DNA of 57,323 nt, taken from assembly GCA_030526005.1 (NCBI GenBank), contig JAUNDP010000015.1:1-57323 (forward strand), read 5' to 3'. This DNA is from Eubacteriales bacterium (GTDB lineage Bacteria; Bacillota; Clostridia; Lachnospirales; Lachnospiraceae). Shown piece by piece: positions 1 through 8,231 of this stretch. How positions within the stretch are numbered: the first letter of the stretch is position 1; each line of letters opens with the position of its first letter. The translations under genes and the position numbers were made by a program. The notes beneath the pieces were generated by a model, which did not search any database, was not told the origin of the DNA, and was given only the letters and a program-made list of their open reading frames with translations.

Positions 1-49
1 GCGGATTAGGAACTTTCATCCATTAGCAACGTGCGCCGCAAGGCGCACT

Positions 50-331
50 AAAAAAACCGCCTCAAACTATTTCTAGTTTGAGACGGTAATAAACTTTTTT
101 ATTATCGCGGTACCACTCAATTTGACAACTGTCCACTCTCTCACGTACAAACATACGCTCCTGATTGATAACGGGTTCGGTTCCCGACGATGCCTACTCT
201 TTTCATTTCAGATCGCCCTCGAAAGTCCATTCAGCAATAAAATCTATACGGCAATCTCACCCTCTGCCGCTCTCTGTGATTTCTCTTAGAGCCTACTCCT
301 CTTTCTCATCGGTTTTTCTTTTGATGGGTAT
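50..331 (-). promoter_or_regulatory. T-box riboswitch leader (target gene off the left edge)
   Basis: On the minus strand this leader carries the T-box hallmark TGGTACCGCG (positions 106-115). It is followed by an intrinsic terminator: a stem pairing 57-69 with 74-86, then seven U residues (50-56). The upstream part can fold into a long stem I and holds GGAGTAGG- and GGGTGAGA-like motifs typical of stem I. T-box RNAs sense uncharged tRNA and switch transcription of aminoacyl-tRNA synthetase, amino-acid biosynthesis or transport genes. The specifier codon could not be assigned confidently by eye, so the amino acid is unknown. A second perfect hairpin (31-48, 7-bp arms) lies just past the terminator, between it and the regulated gene beyond position 1. 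Confidence 0.9.
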
Positions 332-360
332 AGTGTAATACTAAATTTCTGATTTGTCAA
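332..360 (-). promoter_or_regulatory. Promoter of the T-box leader
   Basis: A perfect -35 TTGACA (355-360), a 17-bp spacer and a -10 TACACT (332-337) on the minus strand. The start would be near 325, giving a T-box leader of about 275 nt before the terminator run. Confidence 0.75.
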
Positions 361-445
361 TCTTTTTTTATTTACTGACTGAAAATATATCTGTTTTCTC
401 TTTTTCATCAAACAGAAACGATATATACCTACTTTTGACAAAGAG

Positions 446-497
446 CCAAAAAACTTCAGGACTGGCTGCCTCAACGACAACCAGCCCTGAAGTTTTA
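446..497 (-). terminator. Intrinsic terminator of the mgl operon
   Basis: A long inverted repeat (arms about 452-468 and 479-494) ends on the minus strand in a run of T residues next to ACTTCAGGACTGG. It lies about 30 bp past the mglC stop and should end the mglBAC transcript before the T-box promoter. Confidence 0.85.
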
Positions 498-524
498 TAA
501 TAAGGGTAGATTTGTACTGTCCAA

Positions 525-1550
525 TTATTTCTTAGCAATGTATTTACGAACGTCGATAGATACAGCCAGGATAATAATGAAACCTCTGATGATATACTGT
601 AAGTATGGGTCGATTCCAAGGAAGTTGAATGCGTATGTGATAACCTGTAAGATTACAACACCGATTACAACGCCTGGGATTGTACCAACACCACCGGAGA
701 AGGATACACCACCGATTACACAACCGGAGATCGCATCCAAGTCGTAGTTCAGACCTGTACCTGTGTTAACAGATCCGATACGTCCTGCCTCTAAGAAAGA
801 AGCTACACCGTAAAGAACACCAGCGATGATATAAACGCCCATGATATTTTTTGCTACGTTTACACCAGATACAGCAGCTGCTTCTGTGTTTCCACCGATA
901 GCAAACATGTTTTTACCTAATGTTGTTTTGTTCCAAACAATATACATAATAACAACTGCAATTGTAGCGTAGATGATCAGGTATGGAAGTTTGAATCCTC
1001 CGATATTGAATGATCCTGTTACAAAGTTGTTGAATTTTGCGTTAAATGTTGACAGAGCCTGTGCTCCACCACCCTGGCTGTTGATGTAGATACATGTACA
1101 TCCAAATGCGATCAGCTGTGTACCAAGGGAGATGATAAATGCATGCAGATGCAGTTTAGCAACACCGAAACCGTTGATTACACAGAATACCATTGCAACA
1201 GCGATACTAGCCAGTAACGGCACGATCAGTGGAAGGTCTTTTTCAAACTGATACATTCTGGAACCATATGTAGTAGCCTGAACCAGAGAAGCTGTTACAG
1301 CAGCACTACATCCAACGATACGACCAACAGAAAGGTCTGTACCTGCCAACACGATCATACCAGCAACACCAAGTGCCAGAATAATACGTGTAGAAGCCTG
1401 TGTTAAGATTTTTGTGAAGTTTGATACTGACAAGAATTTTGGATTTACACAAATAATTACAATCAGCATCAAACCAAGGATAATATACAATGCATAGTTA
1501 AGCAAAAATTCGCTTATTTTCTTTGAATCCCATTTTGTTGTTTTTTCCAT
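525..1550 (-). CDS. mglC: Galactose/methyl-galactoside ABC transporter permease MglC
   Basis: A 341-residue inner-membrane permease of the BPD_transp_2 family (ribose/galactose branch) that forms the sugar channel with the ATPase MglA. It is almost wholly hydrophobic, with about nine to ten membrane segments and the family signature region GTDLSVGRIVG around residue 70. A cytoplasmic loop around residues 215-235 (GNTEAAAVSGVNV) matches the coupling segment of this family. It is last in the order mglB-mglA-mglC, with 15 bp to mglA, and is followed by a strong terminator. The sugar assignment rests on the neighbouring binding protein; a ribose-type permease cannot be excluded from this protein alone. 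Confidence 0.9.
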   Translation of the reverse strand: MEKTTKWDSKKISEFLLNYALYIILGLMLIVIICVNPKFLSVSNFTKILTQASTRIILALGVAGMIVLAGTDLSVGRIVGCSAAVTASLVQATTYGSRMYQFEKDLPLIVPLLASIAVAMVFCVINGFGVAKLHLHAFIISLGTQLIAFGCTCIYINSQGGGAQALSTFNAKFNNFVTGSFNIGGFKLPYLIIYATIAVVIMYIVWNKTTLGKNMFAIGGNTEAAAVSGVNVAKNIMGVYIIAGVLYGVASFLEAGRIGSVNTGTGLNYDLDAISGCVIGGVSFSGGVGTIPGVVIGVVILQVITYAFNFLGIDPYLQYIIRGFIIILAVSIDVRKYIAKK

Positions 1551-1565
1551 AGTTTTTCTCCTGCC

Positions 1566-3077
1566 TTAAACATATTTTGCTGCCAAACGCATGATTTCTT
1601 CCTGCATTCCGCCCTTTAAGTCTTCTTTGACGTCCACAATTCCTGCCATGTGACCATTACTCATAACTAAGATACGGTCGCAGATACCAATCAACTCAGG
1701 CATCTCAGAAGAAACTACCATAACGCCTTTTCCTTCGGCTGCTAAATCATTAATTAACTGATAGATTTCGTATTTTGCTCCAACATCAATACCACGGGTA
1801 GGCTCATCCAGTAATAAAACTACTGGTTTTGTCAGCAGCCAACGGCCGATGATAACTTTCTGCTGGTTACCACCTGACAAAGATTTGATATGTGTCTTGT
1901 TTGTAGGTGTTTTAACCTTCATACTCTTAACTACCCAGTCTGTATCTTCTTCCATTTTCTTGTTGGAAAGGAGTCCAAACTTATTGCGGTAAGCTTTGAT
2001 GTTTGCAATTACTGCATTGAACGTGATACTCTTTAATGGAATAATACCAGTAGCACGTCTCTCCTCTGTCAGCAGAGCAAATCCATTCTTGATTGCTTCC
2101 ATAGAGTTATGGTTATATACTTCTTTTCCGTTTAATGTAATCTTTCCGCTCTCTCTGTGTGCAATACCATAAATTGTCTCAAGAAGCTCTGTTCTTCTTG
2201 ATCCAACCAGTCCTGCAACACCGAGCACTTCGCCTTCACGAAGTTCAAAAGAAACATCAATACAGGTAGGCATATATTTTCCTGTCAGACCTTCTACTTT
2301 CATCAGAGTCTTTCCAGGTTTATTTGTTTTCGGTGGGAAACGATCAGACATCTCACGACCAACCATCATATTGATGATCTTATCTGTCGTCAGTTCTTTT
2401 GCTGGTGTTGTGGAAACCCACTGTCCATCACGCATGATCGTTACATCGTCTGAGATTCTCAGAATTTCTTCCATTTTATGAGAGATATAAATGATTCCTA
2501 CACCATTTGCTCTCAGTTTGTTGATGATTTTGAATAAATGCTCTACTTCTTCATCTGTAAGAGAAGAAGTTGGTTCATCAAGCACAAGAATTTTTGCATC
2601 ATAAGAAACCGCTTTTGCGATCTCTACCATCTGTCTCTGTGATACAGATAAATCACCGATGATTGCTTTTGGATCTACTTGAACTTCAATCTCGTCGAAA
2701 AGCTTTTTCGTCTCATCGTACATTTTTTTGTGATCTACCAAGCCAGCTTTTTTTGGAAACTTTCCTAACCACATATTTTCCATAACGCTTCTACGAAGCA
2801 CCTGGTTCAACTCCTGGTGTACCATCGCAACTCCGTGTTCCAGCGCATCTTTCGGGTTAGAAAAATGTGTCTCTTTTCCTTCGATCTTGATTGATCCCGC
2901 ATCTTCTTTGTAGATACCGAACAAACATTTCATCAAAGTACTTTTTCCGGCTCCGTTTTCTCCCATCAGAGCATGAACGCTTCCCTTTTTTAACAAAAGG
3001 TTGGCTTTATTCAGCGCTTTTACGCCTGGGAACTCCTTTTCAAGATCCCGCATCTCTAAAAGATAACTTTCCGCCAT
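1566..3077 (-). CDS. mglA: Galactose/methyl-galactoside ABC transporter ATP-binding protein MglA
   Basis: A 503-residue duplicated ABC ATPase powering sugar import with MglC. The N-terminal half has Walker [10 protein letters not shown] (39-47), signature LSVSQRQM (143-150) and Walker B LDEPTS (166-171). The C-terminal half has the degenerate Walker [10 protein letters not shown] and the signature LSGGNQQKV, followed by [13 protein letters not shown]. The asymmetric second site is normal for the MglA/RbsA/XylG family, and the length is standard. It sits between mglB and mglC; a hairpin in the mglB-mglA gap may lower its expression relative to the binding protein. Confidence 0.93.
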   Translation of the reverse strand: MAESYLLEMRDLEKEFPGVKALNKANLLLKKGSVHALMGENGAGKSTLMKCLFGIYKEDAGSIKIEGKETHFSNPKDALEHGVAMVHQELNQVLRRSVMENMWLGKFPKKAGLVDHKKMYDETKKLFDEIEVQVDPKAIIGDLSVSQRQMVEIAKAVSYDAKILVLDEPTSSLTDEEVEHLFKIINKLRANGVGIIYISHKMEEILRISDDVTIMRDGQWVSTTPAKELTTDKIINMMVGREMSDRFPPKTNKPGKTLMKVEGLTGKYMPTCIDVSFELREGEVLGVAGLVGSRRTELLETIYGIAHRESGKITLNGKEVYNHNSMEAIKNGFALLTEERRATGIIPLKSITFNAVIANIKAYRNKFGLLSNKKMEEDTDWVVKSMKVKTPTNKTHIKSLSGGNQQKVIIGRWLLTKPVVLLLDEPTRGIDVGAKYEIYQLINDLAAEGKGVMVVSSEMPELIGICDRILVMSNGHMAGIVDVKEDLKGGMQEEIMRLAAKYV

Positions 3078-3121
3078 ACTTTTATCCCCACTTTTCTATT
3101 TTATTTTTCTCTTCCTGCCAA

Positions 3122-3163
3122 AAAAGGAGAGTGAGCAGATACCTCTGCTATCACCTCTCCTTT
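3122..3163 (-). terminator. Stem-loop in the mglB-mglA gap, probable attenuator
   Basis: On the minus strand AAAGGAGAGGTGA pairs with TCACTCTCCTT, extended by an inner GCAGA/TCTGC stem, and is followed by a T-rich run. Such intercistronic hairpins commonly set a high ratio of binding protein to ATPase and permease by partial termination or by protecting the upstream mRNA. Confidence 0.7.
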
Positions 3164-3242
3164 CTGTATTTTACCTTACCTTATTTTGTTTCTCAGGGAG
3201 GAAAAATTCTTATTCTGTCTAATAAATCTTAATTATCTGAAA

Positions 3243-4271
3243 TTATTCAGCATCTGCTGTTGTAGCTTCTACTCTTGAATATGGGATACGTACGGAAACA
3301 CCATCTTCTGCGATTTCGTATTCTGTTCCTTCAACAAAGTCTTTTCCATTTGCTGCGTTGATAGCAACTTCGATCAGAGCTTTACCCATAGCATCGCCAT
3401 CCTGTTTTACAGTAGCTGCCATTTTTCCGCTGTTGATAGCTTCTACACCAGCATCTGTAGCATCTACACCGATTACTGGAATCCAGTTTTCAGCTTCAGC
3501 ATCTGTGTTGTATCCAACTGCGTTTAATGCGGAGATAACACCAAGTGCCATATCATCGTTGTTGCAGAATACTGCTTCGATTTCGCCTTCATGAGCTGCT
3601 AAGATAGCTTCCATGGAGTTCTGTGCCTGGTCTGTAGCCCAGTTAGCAACAACTGGTTCACCCTGAACGTTTTCCATTTTCATTCCACGTTCTTCAGCCT
3701 GAGATACGCTGTAAGATGTACGTGCTTCTGCTTCTGGGTTTCCTGGTTCACCTTTGAATACTAAGTACTGGCATACACCGTCACCGTTTAAGTCATATTC
3801 TGGATGAGCTTCCCACATATCTGCTAATAAGTCACCCTGCATTACACCAGCTTCAGAAGCTGTTGTTCCAACGAACAGTCCGTCGCAAGATTCCATAATT
3901 TCTTTAGCTGGCTCTCTGTTGAAGAAGATAGCTGGGATACCAGCATCTTTTGCTTTGTCAGCAAGTCCCTGAGCAGATCCTGTATCAACACAGTTGATTA
4001 ATACAGCGTCCAGATCTTTTTCAACTAAGATATCCATCTGGTCGTTCTGTTTAGCCTGGTCACCCTGTGCATCCTGCATATCTAAGTTGATTGTAACATC
4101 TGCTTCTTCAGCATATTTCTCGATTGCAGCACGTACAGTAGAGATATAAGTATCATCAAATTTGTAGATCAGAACACCTAAGTTGATCTCATCTTTTGCT
4201 TCTTCTGCCTGTACTGGAACCATAGACATTGCCATACCACAAGCGAGTAATAATGCTAATCTCTTTTTCAT
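3243..4271 (-). CDS. mglB: D-galactose/methyl-galactoside-binding protein MglB
   Basis: A 342-residue type I periplasmic-binding-fold protein that captures galactose or glucose for MglA/MglC. Diagnostic features are the EF-hand-like calcium loop DLNGDGVCQY and the following GEPGNPEAEART, closely matching MglB of enteric bacteria, plus CNNDDMALG in the second lobe. The start has a good GGAGG site. The signal peptide is odd: there is a possible lipobox LLAC at residues 8-11, very early, and a better signal peptidase I site after VPVQA. It is therefore unclear whether the mature protein is lipid-anchored. It is first in the mglBAC operon, directly downstream of the sensory genes that probably control it. 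Confidence 0.93.
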   Translation of the reverse strand: MKKRLALLLACGMAMSMVPVQAEEAKDEINLGVLIYKFDDTYISTVRAAIEKYAEEADVTINLDMQDAQGDQAKQNDQMDILVEKDLDAVLINCVDTGSAQGLADKAKDAGIPAIFFNREPAKEIMESCDGLFVGTTASEAGVMQGDLLADMWEAHPEYDLNGDGVCQYLVFKGEPGNPEAEARTSYSVSQAEERGMKMENVQGEPVVANWATDQAQNSMEAILAAHEGEIEAVFCNNDDMALGVISALNAVGYNTDAEAENWIPVIGVDATDAGVEAINSGKMAATVKQDGDAMGKALIEVAINAANGKDFVEGTEYEIAEDGVSVRIPYSRVEATTADAE

Positions 4272-4299
4272 AATAAATAACCTCCATTCGCTTTCTCGC

Positions 4300-4348
4300 G
4301 TTCTTTATTTTGTGTTCTCATTATAAACCAAAGTTTCTAGCAATTCTA
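4300..4348 (-). promoter_or_regulatory. Candidate activator-dependent promoter of mglBAC
   Basis: A perfect TATAAT -10 (4320-4325) lies about 50 bp upstream of the mglB start, but no recognisable -35 sits at 16-18 bp. A strong -10 with a poor -35 is what an activator-dependent promoter looks like, fitting control by the adjacent AraC-type response regulator. No clear operator repeats were found in the AT-rich region 4330-4428. Confidence 0.5.
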
Positions 4349-4428
4349 TACAATTTTTTTAACTCTACTATCGTTTTTCTTATATTTTTATATATTTTCT
4401 TGTCATATTGCTTCAAAAATTTCAAAAG

Positions 4429-5445
4429 TTATTGTGAAAGTAGCCCATCAAGCTCTGCTCTTATATAGCGCTCATTAGTTAGTTTTAAGCTTTTATCCGG
4501 CTCTCCGGTCAGCGCCAGACTGACTGCAAGAGTAAACATGGATTCTCCTTGCTGCTTACTGTTGCAAATAACAGTGCCATACATTTTTCCTTCTTTCACA
4601 GCCTGAATTCCATCTGCAATCCCATCAATTCCTACAATTTTTATATCTTTCTTTATGCCCATTTTTTCAATCGCATCCACTGCGCCAAGCGCCATTTCAT
4701 CGTTGTTGCAGATTACCAGTTCTATATCATTTCCTTTTTGAAGCCATTGTTCCATCAATGCAGCTCCCTGACTGCGGTCAAAATTTGCCACTCCGGATTC
4801 CACTGCTTTTAAAGGAACGCCTGCACTGCGTATTGTCTTTATGGACCATTCTGTACGGATGATAGCATCCTGATGACCCATCTGTCCTTCCATCATCACA
4901 TATTCTACCTCGCCATCCTTATCTAAATCCAGCTCTTCAGGACTTTTCACATACAGATCTGCAATCATTTTTCCCTGAAGAACAGCAGATCCCTTTGCAT
5001 CCGCTCCAATATAATAGACATTTTTTCCTTTTTTGATATCCTGTTCCACTGGTTCCCGATTAAAGAAAATAAGCGGAATACCTTCTGCTTCCGTCTTATC
5101 TACCACTACCGATGCTGTTGTTCGGTCAACTAAGTTGACGCAAAACACATCATAATCGAGCTGAAGACATTTATCAAGCTGTCGGTCTTGGTCATTCTGA
5201 TTTTCTTTTGCATCTAATACGTCAATCTGAACTGGCACCCCAGTCTCTTTTTCGTATGTATACGCCATTTTTTCCATATTTCCGATAATATCGGAGATAA
5301 AAACATCTGATTTTTTATAAGCAAATACTGCAACCTTTATCGCTTCTTTTTCTGTTTCATGGTAATTGTCCCATATGATTTTTCCTGATAAAAGAGCAAG
5401 CAAAATGGCAGCAATGCAAATGAGATATGTTTTTTTCTTTTTCAT
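4429..5445 (-). CDS. Membrane-tethered MglB-like sugar-binding protein, probable galactose sensor
   Basis: A 338-residue MglB paralogue. The start chosen is the ATG at 5445 with GAGGAGG seven bases upstream; an upstream in-frame ATG would run back into the previous gene. A hydrophobic segment (about residues 6-23) has no lipobox or clear cleavage site, so it likely stays anchored by its N-terminus. It keeps the calcium loop DLDKDGEVEY with GHQDAIIRT after it, and CNNDEMALG in lobe 2, so it should still bind a galactose-like ligand. It lies last in an operon with the kinase and regulator, not with the transporter. Firmicutes sensors such as XylFII-LytS-YesN use a binding protein as the ligand-sensing partner of the kinase; the same role is inferred here. 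Confidence 0.8.
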   Translation of the reverse strand: MKKKKTYLICIAAILLALLSGKIIWDNYHETEKEAIKVAVFAYKKSDVFISDIIGNMEKMAYTYEKETGVPVQIDVLDAKENQNDQDRQLDKCLQLDYDVFCVNLVDRTTASVVVDKTEAEGIPLIFFNREPVEQDIKKGKNVYYIGADAKGSAVLQGKMIADLYVKSPEELDLDKDGEVEYVMMEGQMGHQDAIIRTEWSIKTIRSAGVPLKAVESGVANFDRSQGAALMEQWLQKGNDIELVICNNDEMALGAVDAIEKMGIKKDIKIVGIDGIADGIQAVKEGKMYGTVICNSKQQGESMFTLAVSLALTGEPDKSLKLTNERYIRAELDGLLSQ

Positions 5446-5461
5446 GACAGTCCTCCTCATA

Positions 5462-6406
5462 TTAGAAGACAGGAAATAAAATCTGTTCGTATCTTTTGCT
5501 GTACATCTCTTCAGAAAGAATTGTTTTCTGATCAATCAAAAGATTTGTAATTTTATTTCCTTCCAGCAGCTTTACCGCATTCGCAACTGCCAGGCATCCC
5601 ATATCCATCTCGTTGATTGTGGCAATTCCTTCAATAATTCCATTCTCCATACTGTGTACAATACTACTGTTTATTCCGTTTCCAAAAATTTTTCGATTCT
5701 CTTTTTTCTTATTTTCTGCCTTTTCTGCGAGCAGCTCTGTTGTCCTTTTATCCAGACCCACGAAGAGATTTTCTTCTCTTTTAAAGATCTCCTGAAGTTC
5801 TCTCTCGTCGTGCCATATTTGCAGAACTGTTTCTATCCCATGCATCTCCAGTGTCTCTTTCAGTGAATCATAGAATTGCTGCGTGCCGCTCCATTTTTCT
5901 TCTCTCACACCAATCCATGCTTTTTTCTCGCCTTCCGCTTTCTCTGCAATCATATCGCCCAGTTGTCTGGCCCATTCTGTCTCATCTGCATAGATACAGG
6001 AAACGATCTTATCAGACTGTACTTCCGCATTCAATGTAATCACGGACTTTTCTTTCAGGCTGTTTTCAACCAGAAATTGTTGAAATTCCTCCACATTCAC
6101 AGGAGATACAATCAGGATCTGCGCGTCTCCCAGTGCTTCTTTTTCTATAATTTCGTTTTGTTTTTGCTGGCTTACTTCGTCATACATTGTCAAAAGCCGT
6201 ACTTCTGCATGGTACTGATCTGCCGCATATTCCATGCCTTTTAAAAAATATTCCCAGTCTGCCTCCTCGCTGTCATCTGCAATTACAGCGATGCGATGGA
6301 CTTCTGTCTTTTTCTCTTTTAAAATCAGATCTGTCGATGACAGTATCCATAAAATCACAATCATTACTCCACAGCCGATAAAAATATATTTCTCTATTTT
6401 TTTCAT
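5462..6406 (-). CDS. Divergent membrane-anchored periplasmic-binding-type protein of the sensory operon
   Basis: A 314-residue protein with an N-terminal membrane segment (about residues 7-24) and an extracellular type I binding-protein fold (HRIAVIADDSEEADWEY, SPVNVEEF, GIATINEMDMG). The start is the ATG at 6406, which overlaps the kinase stop as ATGA and has GGGAGGG nine bases upstream; an in-frame TTG at 6424 is less likely. It lacks the calcium loop of MglB and several sugar-contact motifs, so its ligand is unknown. Position between the kinase and the MglB-like protein suggests an accessory sensor or an adaptor between ligand-bound protein and kinase. It is a second, more diverged copy of the binding fold in one sensory operon. 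Confidence 0.72.
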   Translation of the reverse strand: MKKIEKYIFIGCGVMIVILWILSSTDLILKEKKTEVHRIAVIADDSEEADWEYFLKGMEYAADQYHAEVRLLTMYDEVSQQKQNEIIEKEALGDAQILIVSPVNVEEFQQFLVENSLKEKSVITLNAEVQSDKIVSCIYADETEWARQLGDMIAEKAEGEKKAWIGVREEKWSGTQQFYDSLKETLEMHGIETVLQIWHDERELQEIFKREENLFVGLDKRTTELLAEKAENKKKENRKIFGNGINSSIVHSMENGIIEGIATINEMDMGCLAVANAVKLLEGNKITNLLIDQKTILSEEMYSKRYEQILFPVF

Positions 6407-8211
6407 TCCAGGCTTCCCTCCCAAGATTCATAAGGAATGGCCGGTATTTTTATCGTAACGGTTGTTCCTTCGTCCAGTTCAGATTCAATAAACAATCCAT
6501 ATTTTCTTCCAAACTGCATTTGTATTCTCTCCTGCACATTTCTCACGCCGATACCGGAACCTCTCTTTGTAGATTCCACCACTTTTCCTTCCACAAGCGC
6601 CTGAACCATTTCCTGCGTCATTCCAGGTCCGTTGTCTTTCACAGCAATCAAGATATCTTCCCCTTGCTTTGTCACATTGATGGCGATCTCTCCATCGCCA
6701 TACATATATTCCATGCCATGATAGATTGCATTCTCCACAATAGGCTGTACAATCAGCTTTAATGTGGCATTTTCCCCAATTCCTTCCTCCATTGTCACAG
6801 AGTAGCTGAATTTATTTTCAAAACGTACCTGCTGGATCATCAGATAATTTGTAACGTGTTCAATCTCATTTTTTAAAGGAATAATTCGTTTTCCTTTGCT
6901 CAGGCTGATGCGGAACAGCCTTCCAAGCGCAGTGACTACTTTTACTGCCTCTTCCTGCTGTTCATTTTCAATCATCCAGACAATGATATCGAGTGTATTG
7001 TACAAAAAGTGCGGATTGATCTGCGACTGGAGGGCATCCAGCTCTGTCTTTCTCTTTTGCTCATATTCTATGACAATATCTTTCATCAGATTTTTTATCA
7101 CATATTTCATCTGTGAAATCGCCGATCCTAGCTGGCAGATCTCTCTGCTGCCGCTTACATTGATCGTTTCATCCAGATTCCCCTCTTCAATTTCATGAAC
7201 ATGAACGGCCAATTCCTGAATCGGACGGCAGATTTTGTTTGAAATATATACATTTAGAATAAGAAGAATCGTCATCAAAATAAAAAACAACATGATAATA
7301 AACAATCTTCCTTTTAAAGAAGACACGGTTCCTTCCTGATCCAGTCCGATACCGATTACCTTCCATCCTGTATAGCCAATCGTCTGAGAAGAGACAAGAT
7401 ATTTTTCTCCGTCCATCTTTACAGTAAAGCTTCCGTCTCTGTTGGGCTGTTCCTGAAAGATTTCTGTGTAATCTTTTTCCAGCCCCAGAGATACCAGATA
7501 CTGTCTCGGATCATAGATCGTCTCGCCCGCTTCATTCAGCATAGCAATCTTAATATTGGAAAGATCTGCCGTATCAAAAATATTTTCAATCCATGAATAT
7601 CGCAGATTAATCAGGAGCACTCCCTGAATCGTCTCCCCATTATAATCAATCTGAACTGCACGGCTCATCGGTATTACCCAGTTATAAGAATTGTCAGAGA
7701 CAACGTATAGGTTCTGTACTTTCGGATCAAAAAAATGAACGTTTTCATTTTCCTGAATTGCCGTCTGAAACCACTCTTCTTTTTGAATATCAATCCGCTC
7801 GTTTAAAATAGAAGGCGGTGAAGCTTCCAGCAAATTCCCTTTGTCATCAAACAATGCAATACTCTCGATTGTCTCTGGATTAATCTCGCACACAAGTTTA
7901 AATTCGTTGTAGACAGAGTCTTCTGGAAAGTGCGCCGACCGGATGACATTGTAATAAAGTGCATCGGAGGCTTTGAGCATACTTCGTATATGCGAATAGA
8001 GAGGAACGCTTGCCTGAGAGACAGAACTTGCAAGCTGCTCTTCCATCAGATCATCCAGGCGTTTTGAGTATTGAAAATTCATAAACATTCCGATCGCTAC
8101 TGTCACAATAATGGATATAAGAGAAAATGACAGCCACAAAACATAGCGAAAGCTCCAATTTTTCAAAAGATCTCTCAGACGCTTCTCTATTTTTCTTATT
8201 TCCTTTCCCAT
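6403..8211 (-). CDS. YesM/LytS-type sensor histidine kinase
   Basis: A 602-residue membrane kinase with TM1 about 22-44, an extracellular sensor domain 45-302 that looks like a Cache fold, TM2 about 303-324 and HAMP 325-377. The His_kinase box QINPHFLYN (397-405) contains the probable phosphorylated H401. A C-terminal ATPase domain carries VENAIYHGM, DNGPGM and GSGIGVRN. It pairs with the YesN-type regulator 20 bp upstream. The binding-protein genes overlap or follow it immediately, indicating that the kinase reads extracellular sugar through them. Confidence 0.92.
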   Translation of the reverse strand: MGKEIRKIEKRLRDLLKNWSFRYVLWLSFSLISIIVTVAIGMFMNFQYSKRLDDLMEEQLASSVSQASVPLYSHIRSMLKASDALYYNVIRSAHFPEDSVYNEFKLVCEINPETIESIALFDDKGNLLEASPPSILNERIDIQKEEWFQTAIQENENVHFFDPKVQNLYVVSDNSYNWVIPMSRAVQIDYNGETIQGVLLINLRYSWIENIFDTADLSNIKIAMLNEAGETIYDPRQYLVSLGLEKDYTEIFQEQPNRDGSFTVKMDGEKYLVSSQTIGYTGWKVIGIGLDQEGTVSSLKGRLFIIMLFFILMTILLILNVYISNKICRPIQELAVHVHEIEEGNLDETINVSGSREICQLGSAISQMKYVIKNLMKDIVIEYEQKRKTELDALQSQINPHFLYNTLDIIVWMIENEQQEEAVKVVTALGRLFRISLSKGKRIIPLKNEIEHVTNYLMIQQVRFENKFSYSVTMEEGIGENATLKLIVQPIVENAIYHGMEYMYGDGEIAINVTKQGEDILIAVKDNGPGMTQEMVQALVEGKVVESTKRGSGIGVRNVQERIQMQFGRKYGLFIESELDEGTTVTIKIPAIPYESWEGSLE

Positions 8212-8231
8212 ACTTTGCCACCGTTTCTTTC

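Noticed and set aside
286-619. Short frames over the T-box and mgl terminator
   Set aside because: They cross a riboswitch, its promoter and an intrinsic terminator and have no ribosome sites.
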